Of a stretch of DNA of 64,000 nucleotides, positions 56,961 to 64,000 are shown in pieces (positions within the stretch are counted from its first letter, which is position 1; each line of letters opens with the position of its first letter). Below the pieces are notes generated by a model, which had not been told where the DNA came from, made no database searches, and was given only the letters and a program-made list of their open reading frames with translations. The position numbers were made by a program, and so were the translations under genes. Origin of the DNA: Marisa cornuarietis (Eukaryota > Mollusca > Gastropoda > Architaenioglossa > Ampullariidae); the NCBI GenBank assembly GCA_004794655.1, contig SMMW01000033.1, forward strand, positions 3,631,501 to 3,695,500. The letters are read 5' to 3'.

Positions 56961-59877
56961 ATGGACGAGACTGGAAGCCGACGCGTGTCCCGACAGATAT
57001 CGCACGGGCTGGTAGTACCCGCCATAGTGCGGGTGGATGGACAAGACTTGCATCCTGCTAGAGTTGAGGGCACCAGTGACGTCTTCCGCGCGCCTAAGTT
57101 CGAACTGGTGAAGTCAAGGTCAATGTCTGTCTTCTAATTAATTTACAGTAAAAGTGTTACTTTACCAGTTGCGCTATTTTTTTTTATTAGAAAACATCTT
57201 GAGTGTTCTTAATTCATTGATAAAAAATAATCTATATCGCTGTGCTGGGTGAGACTAAAACCATACGAAACCTATAGCAAATGAAATACTTTAGATATAA
57301 CAATGGAATTTTGTTCGTAAGAAACATTGTTCACAGCATAGACACCATTTATTCTTAATTTTCTCATTTGTGTACTTGTTTCAAATTACTGTTTCGCTTT
57401 GCTTCACAAATAGAAACAGAATAAAATGTTGCCCTTTTCTACAAGATTATCTGCCTTAACTTTCCTATGCCCTGCCAAGACATTTTCATATATGTGGAGA
57501 TGACATTAAGATCCTCACAGGTAGAGCCATCTTCAGGTGGGTTCCAGATGAGGAGGTCAATGCCTGTGTCCTGTGCGGCACGAAGTTCAATCAGTTGCGG
57601 CGACGACACCACTGCCGCCAGTGCGGCCTCATCTTCTGCGCCAAGTGCTGTAAAGAAAAGGTGAGCTCCACCCACGTGTACCGTTTTTGAGATGGTGCTT
57701 CTAATTTGAACCAATCATTACCATTTAAAAAAAAATAAATCTTCTCTATGGCCCTCAAAAGCGGCTTTGAACGTTAAGGTTCACCTATCTCATATGACTT
57801 TAGAACAATCCCCAACTCCATAAACTGTCTCACGAGATCCATGCAATCTATGAGTCTTCTAAGCTTACACGTAACTTAACACTCATTTGATTGTCATTCA
57901 TTTATTTAATCTCATGAAGAGTGGTGGTAGCGTGAAGTGCTGGTAGAAGTTAATCTCGAGGTCAATATAGTCTTATGTTAATATTCCCAGATTACTTAGG
58001 CGAAGACAAACCAAGTGCACCTTTGAAAAAGACCACAAAAAACACTAAATGGTTTGGAGAAAATATCTTAACTGATTTTTGTCTGTAAGATCCCGCTTCC
58101 ACAGCTGGCTTGTGAGGAACCAGAAAGAGTCTGCGAACAGTGCCGCCCGGTTTCAGAACTCGTCACCAAATGCAGGTCTCCACATCTGGTGAGTACTACT
58201 CATCTACACTGTTTCTCGTTGAATCTTCAATTAGCTGACCTGGCCCTTAGAAAAGTGAACACCTCACTCCCTAACGAACTAAAAAAGGTCATGGGACGAC
58301 CTTTGCCTACCAGACTCATATTCTTTGCATTTGCATGAGACGTGGTTCAAGTCACGCTTGTACGGATGTACAACTAACAATCTGTGATTGTGGCGAAAAA
58401 TGTTAGAAAAGACAATGTGTATTATATCAAGCAACATGTTGCTAGTAAGCTTGAATTGCAGATGACTCTTAAATCGTAGATCACGACCTGTAGACTTTTT
58501 TAATTGGTGTTTTACGCCGAGCCAGCAACTAAGGCTTTATCACGGCAAGGCAGCCAGCCCTGTAAACAGATGCCAGATGCAGAGAAAGAACAGCGTGCCC
58601 GAGACGAGAACTGAACCCAAGACAGCCAACCTTCACTGTATTGGTGACAGGTGCTAACCGTTGCGCCACCGGACCTCCGACCCGTAAACTGCTACTGACT
58701 CTAAGATGTGTATATGATGAACACAATACAGAACGCAAACAGTTACAACCTTTCCCTGTACATTGTCCACTGGTAATTCACATCTATGATGTTCTTTTGG
58801 CACAGTCCTTCCAGCAAGAAAGTGCGAAGGGCTTAGCACATGCCACCAAGGATCCACAAAAAATCGGCAAGGCAAGTCATTTTCCACCCCTTGAATCTCT
58901 CTATAATTATGAATAATTTCTCTGGAACATCGTCCTGTTTTTATTAACATTCTCAGCAGTCAAGCAGCGCTTTCACTAGACTGTTCTTAGAACTGGCTAC
59001 TCAGAGATAAACAGTCTTCTGACAACTGTGTCTCTTGGTAAAAGGATAGAATTAGCCATGGCTTCAACCATGCTCCCTGCAGTTACGAAAAAAAAAAAAA
59101 AACACTGCAAAGAAAAGAGTGATGGAAACAGTCTGCATTTATTTAGGGAAATGAAACCGGAAAATTATTTTATTGAATCGTAAGCTAAAATAAATTTCCC
59201 ACTCATGCTGCATTGGTTTGACCGGCAGCTGAATAGCACGCAACCTAACAGCGGACTCAGAACCTGAAATGGTTTTGTACTTGCGTCGTAATGTTTATTG
59301 CCCACTGAACCATTCTGACATTTATTATATGTAGTGTGTTTTAAAGGAGGCTGAAGGATGAACTGATGAATTAAAAGTACTCCTAGGCTGTTTGATGTCA
59401 GTAAAGTTACTATTCATATTTGCAGGTTGTGGAACTGGGCGGCATCCAAGCTCTCATTACTCTTTCCATTATTGACAACGCCCAAATCCAGGTACGTGTT
59501 CGCAGATAAATATGTACATTTATTAATCTCGCTCTTATACCCGTCAGGCTGTTGTCATTATTGTTGATATAAAAACCTTTGGAAGTGGTTGGTGTTTTTT
59601 TTTCCAAGCTGATATTTGACCTGGTGAGATCAACACATGGGACTGTTTAGAGACAATGATGGCATGATTTGTTTTTCCAGGTCTTAGCTTAAAATAGAAT
59701 TATAATTTATGCAAACATGCAGTCTGTTGGGAAACACTTTATGAAAAATCTACGTTGTGTGGATGAGCATGAAAAAAATATGAGTGTGCGTGTGAACCGG
59801 TGAGAACACGTAAAACGAGTCGATGTTTACTGCTGACAAAAACAAAGACTTGTTGTGTAAACTTTCATACTTTAATG

Positions 59878-59914
<37 letters not shown>

Positions 59915-62900
59915 GAAGTCGTCGCTTCTCAACTATTTACCTCCTCTGTTTGTACGTCTAAAAGGCTTTCTAGTGATGTCATCATTGGCTTGTTTTCAGC
60001 GTCACGTGACCGCCGGCCTGCACGCACTTTCCACGCGGCCTGCGTTGCACACGATGCTGGCTGACGCTGGCGCCGTCAAAGCTGTGTGTAGGTAAGTGCA
60101 GCGTGACTGTCATCAACTTTGTGAGTACATCGATCGTGACTGTCATCATGCCAGTGAGTGTCGCGTGACTGTCAACAAGCGAATGAATGTCGCGTGCCTG
60201 TCATCAAGCTAGTAAGTACAGCGGACTGTCATCAAGCTCGTGAGTGTCGCGTGACTGTCATCTAGTAAGTACAGCGTGACTGTCATCAAGCTAGTGAGTG
60301 TCGCGTGACTACCATCTAGTAAGTAAAGCGTGACTGTCATCAAGCTCGTGAGTGTCGCGTGACTGCCATCTAGTAAGTACAGCGTGACTGTCATCAAGCT
60401 CGTGAGTGTCGCGTGACTGCCATCTAGTAAGTAAAGCGTGACTGTCATCAAGTTAGTGAGTGTCGCGTGACTGCCATCTAGTATATAAATACAGCGTGAC
60501 TGTCATCAAGCTATGTCATTACAACGTTACGTCACTTCCACTGTGTAGTTTAACGTTACTTCATCGAGGTAGCATGGACACCGTTGCTGTCACGGAATAA
60601 AAAGTGTAGCGTGACCTTCGTGCATCGTTACTTTTATAGAGTTTGTAAGTACAACATCTTTTTTACAGAGCATTTAGCGGCATTTTCATGAGGTAGCAAA
60701 TTCAGGATGTTAACGGGTGTCAAGTTTGTCGTGTGCAGGATGTATACCGGGACAAATTTTGTTACATGCAGGATACTAACAGGGGTCAAGAACGGCGAAG
60801 AGGAGGCTCTCTGTGACGGGATCAGCGCTCTTTTGATCTTCTGCAAGTCACCGGAGCTGAGGGGCAAAGGTAACTCGTCTCGTGCTGCACGGAACACTAG
60901 GACCTGTCTCCCCGGTTTCCACGTGTAGGTCCATGTGTGGACTGTGTTTACTAGGATCTCTAGAAATTAATCGTGACTTAGGGGCAAGCAAAGAAAGATT
61001 TGTTCTGCCCTGAAAAATTTGCGCACGACAAAATTTGACACATAACGTAGAAGATGGACTAACCATGATAAAGAACAAATCCTCTCCTTATGTCAGCCAT
61101 TCGTGACATGATCTTGTTCGCCACTTGGATAACACGAACAGTCATGTTTATATAAATTACATTCTTGATATATTTGATAATGGAAATTCACCACTTACTT
61201 AGTTTTTAATTAAGTTTAGCTAATTTTTTTCCTATTTTTCGGATTCTACAAGCATCTGCCAGTCCGTTTTTATTAAATACGCCGCCCCGACATGCTTCGT
61301 GTGCAAGTTTCTCTGTCTTATGATATGTCTCTGTTCCTTTGCTGACATGTTCTGGCCGTGCATTTCTATTATCAAATATATAAAGAATGTAATTTATATA
61401 AACATGAGTGCTCGTGTTATCCAGGTGTATGTAAATTATTTGCTTCTGTTAACTAGGAAATAGATATGAAATTCCTGTATTATTATAACTATAGCAAACG
61501 CAACGAAAATACCATCGTATTTAACTGGGTTCGACTGGTCGGCCTAGCCTTGCTCTCTGTAGTATTGTTAGCATCAGTGACGATCCGGACCGTTAGCTGT
61601 GTTGACTTGTGCTCACGCACTGTTGTGACAGCGCTGGACGATGGCGCCCTGGGGCCGGTGCTGGAGCTGTGCGCCCACCCGAGTCAGGCGGCGGCGCTGC
61701 TGGCGCTCAGCACCCTGGCGCACATCGTGGACAACCCGGGTACTCACGACACCGTTGTTAGCAGCCCCAAGCAAGCGCTACCCCGCATTCTGGCCCTCAC
61801 CGCCTCCAATGATGAACAGGTTTATTTCATTACAGTGGCTTTTGCACTTTAATTGGTTCTTAGACAGTGTGACCAAAGTTTCTTACTCCGACTGAGGTAA
61901 TAAGGACTCCTGAGTCAGTGCGCAACCTGAATTAACACATCACACATCAAATGGAATGATCTCACCTTTCTGTAGAACGCAGATTCGGCTCATTTTTCAG
62001 AAAGATGCTTCCCCTGGTTACCTATGTGACAGGTGTTCCGTCTTGAATTCCTGAAAGTTTTGTACACCACAAAGATTCGGTGTAAATCAGATGTTATTTA
62101 ATCAACGTGCTTTCACTATCATGATCATTTAACAAGGTGTGTTCGCTTTAGCATACGTGTTGGTTACAGAAGTAATTTGGTTTTTTAAAACCATTTTGCC
62201 GATTTACTCTTTTTTTTGCGCGACATGTGGCAAACGTTTGACCTCATCGTCAGCACGTTTGACCTTTTCAGATGCAGGAAGTTGCGCTGAAAATTCTGGC
62301 CCATCTCTCGACTGGAAACGATGAAAACAAGCACAGAATCGTGCAGGTAAATTTGTATTTAATTTTAAGCTCATAATATCATTTAGACTCTTCTTTGCAA
62401 TGTTATAAGCAAAGTATATACAAAGTATATAATCAACCACGCCCTCAACACAGTCGTCGATTCACCCAGCAATGGTTCCACGTAATGGCGTACTCATGGT
62501 ACCATTAAAACAATCAATTCATTTTGTTACCTATAGTCACAGTATTTTCTGTCCTGGGTTTGAGTCCTCTCGAGATATTTCTTGCATACAGGTACTGAAC
62601 GGGGTGTGAACATTCTGTGAGCAGGACGACTTTACCAGCGGCCGAAGTCTGCACAAAGCTTTGAGCAGCAAACCTAAAAGCGAGCAAGTCCTGTGTAATG
62701 CTGCCTGTCTTGTGGCCAACCTGGCCACTAGTCCAGCCGACCAGGTCTGTGTATTCTGAGCACTTTCCTTCATTGAAACTGCTGCATTGTGAACATTTTC
62801 TCGTCAGCTTAGAGTTGGGAGTGATCTGGCTTGCGCTAAAAAAAAACACAAGCGTCTAAAAACAATGATGGCTTAGCAACATCAAGCTTCCTGACCTTTT

Positions 62901-63932
62901 GTTTGCTATAATTCCATTTCCAGATGGTCTGATTCCCCGACAATAATCTGACATGATCATAAGCGTCAGTTTGTACAAAGGTATCCAACCCAAACAGTGT
63001 GCAGCGATCCGACCAAGAAGTTTCAGTTTGGTTTAAATCCATTTTGCAGGGCGGCCTCCAGGAGCTAATGGTCCTGTCTGGCGACCTTCTCACGAAGGGA
63101 CCAACCAACAACGAGCTACTGTGCCACCTTACTCGTGCCATGGCCAACTTCGCGAGGTTCAGACAGAACAGCAACAGACTTGTGAGTGTCTCCTGTACAA
63201 GAGCTGTTTTATACTTTCTCTTCCAGCACTTTCTCTAACCCATACTCTTAAAAAATCCCTTAAAAATTAAACTCCATTATTGAAAAACGGAGAAACACGC
63301 TTTATAGTCAATTCATTCAGGTCATTATTTAATAATCGTTGCATGCACGAACTCTCGGCACAACAGATGTCCTTTTGTAACTTGTGCTGTCTGCGGGCGA
63401 GATTGGTTGTTGGGGTTTTACGCTGAGGCTGTATCACGGACAGCTCATCCAAATACAGAAGAAAAAAAAATTGTGCAGAAGGCGAGATCTGAACTCTCAA
63501 TCACGATGCTCATCGTAACTAGTGACTGTTGCGCCGCTTGACCACGTCTCATCACCCCACCACCTGCAAACATACATTTACATGCGCGAATAGTTAACAG
63601 TATGTAGCTAACAGTTTTCACGCCCATTTTAGCCCTATAAAGAACCTAAAATGATAGAAAACGATTATAAACAAGAAATTTTTCTTAAGCCATATTTTCT
63701 TTTCTCTCAACAGATGTCGTATCTTCCCACAGTGGTCAAAAACTGCTTGAGGTCCACCATACCTCTGGTCCGCACGCACGCACTGCGTTTCCTGCTGTCC
63801 CTCCTGACTGTGATGCCTACTCAGACTACAGAACTTCTCCTCAAGTATAAAAACACGAGCAATGTTCTCAAAAATCAAAGTGCCAAGTGTCTAGCACACT
63901 GTAGTTCACAATTCGGTCACTTGCCTTCATGA
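56961..63932 (+). CDS. FYVE zinc finger plus armadillo-repeat protein (about 482 aa, 12 exons)
   Basis: Exons: 56961-57118, 57525-57660, 58090-58188, 58806-58871, 59426-59491, 60000-60091, 60772-60869, 61632-61819, 62272-62346, 62625-62744, 63050-63181, 63714-63932; the total is divisible by three. Residues 58-116 form a FYVE finger: WVPD (58-61), RRRHHCRQCG (78-87), RVC (111-113) and eight ligands C67, C70, C83, C86, C91, C94, C113, C116. These are the elements that bind PI3P on endosomes. Residues about 120-460 are helical repeats of armadillo type (for example VVELGGIQALITL, LADAGAVKAVC, ALLALSTLAHIVDNPG, ALKILAHLSTGNDENK). The role is probably that of an endosomal adaptor. Exon 4 ends in a GC donor. 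The start is the first ATG in frame, just after a possible acceptor (CCCTTGAAG), so an upstream exon is possible. The last exon may instead splice at 63844 and continue beyond the window. Confidence 0.8.
58504..58677 (-). repeat. tRNA-derived SINE, family 1, reverse strand
   Basis: The reverse complement begins GGTCCGGTGGCGCAACGGTT and ends GGCGTAAAACACCAATT, matching 33664-33842 along its length. It lies in the intron between FYVE-ARM exons 3 and 4, antisense to the gene. Confidence 0.8.
59877..59911. repeat. (ATC)n microsatellite
   Basis: About 11 units in the intron before FYVE-ARM exon 6. Confidence 0.93.
60092..60500 (+). repeat. 54-bp minisatellite made of donor-like units, directly after exon 6
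   Basis: The array begins at the exon 6 donor itself. Each 54-bp period contains one GTAAGT and one GTGAGT, each followed by a GCGTGACTGTCATC-like block. I count 12 such donor-like hexamers after the true one at 60092. Minus-strand translation gives an 18-residue periodic frame, a by-product. Confidence 0.9.
60706..60804 (+). repeat. 33-bp triplication at the exon 7 acceptor
   Basis: Three successive AG|GAT(G/A) acceptor-like junctions lie after 60705, 60738 and 60771, spaced exactly 33 bases. Each is followed by GTTAACGGG-, GTATACCGGG- or ACTAACAGGG-type sequence. The last is used in the model above; all three are in the same reading frame. Confidence 0.85.
63394..63546 (-). repeat. tRNA-derived SINE, diverged relative of family 1, reverse strand
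   Basis: The reverse complement has AAGCGGCGCAACAGTCACTA as a head, GAGAGTTCAGATCTCG as box B and a CAGCGTAAAACCCCAA end. It lies in the last FYVE-ARM intron. Confidence 0.6.
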
Positions 63933-64000
63933 CGTGAGGCATTCAATCTTGACCATCCTCCTCTTTATACTTTCTCTGTGTGTGGGTGCGCGCGCGCTTG

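Noticed and set aside
60209..60451. Periodic 80-codon minus-strand frame
   Set aside because: By-product of the 54-bp donor-derived minisatellite.

Overview
The window is eukaryotic nuclear DNA, most likely from a mollusc (a gastropod is my best guess). The evidence is small coding exons of 45-180 bp with GT/AG borders and long introns, a very high load of (CA)n, (TG)n, (GATA)n and (ATC)n microsatellites, several tRNA-derived SINE families, and PIF/Harbinger and Tc1/mariner DNA transposon relics. There are no operons, ribosome binding sites or prokaryotic genes. All exon models were built by eye from splice sites, reading-frame phase and similarity between paralogs, without transcript data.

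Region 1 (1-32,300, + strand) is a tandem cluster of claudin/PMP22-like four-membrane-span genes. Three have all three coding exons: 11498-14153 (257 aa), 18208-19651 (177 aa) and 29073-32290 (313 aa). A fourth contributes only its last coding exon (2101-2285) and starts left of the window. All introns are in phase 1, and exon 1 carries the W...GLW...C...C signature in two of the three. The tails differ: two end in class I PDZ-type ligands, and one is a long tail with several PPxY motifs. A Harbinger transposon with matching 27-bp terminal inverted repeats and a CTG target duplication lies in the last intron of the first gene. A Tc1 relic lies in intron 1 of the last gene.

Region 2 (36,450-44,590, - strand) is one complete 14-exon gene for a 431-aa, 12-span major facilitator transporter of the GPH/SLC45-like sugar transporter kind. 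Its exon phases join without a break, and both cytoplasmic SDR...G(K/R)RR loops are present.

Region 3 (44,600-56,950) holds no gene I can support. It contains microsatellites, a 29-bp minisatellite, SINEs and a hairpin-bearing dispersed repeat.

Region 4 (56,960-63,932, + strand) is a gene for a protein with an N-terminal FYVE zinc finger (all PI3P-binding motifs present) followed by armadillo-type helical repeats, at least 12 exons. Its sixth intron is unusual: the donor is followed by an array of donor-like repeats, and the acceptor is a perfectly in-frame 33-bp triplication.

The three gene groups have no obvious shared pathway. The claudin-like genes suggest junction or membrane-scaffold roles, the transporter a sugar or related solute, and the FYVE-ARM protein an endosomal adaptor.
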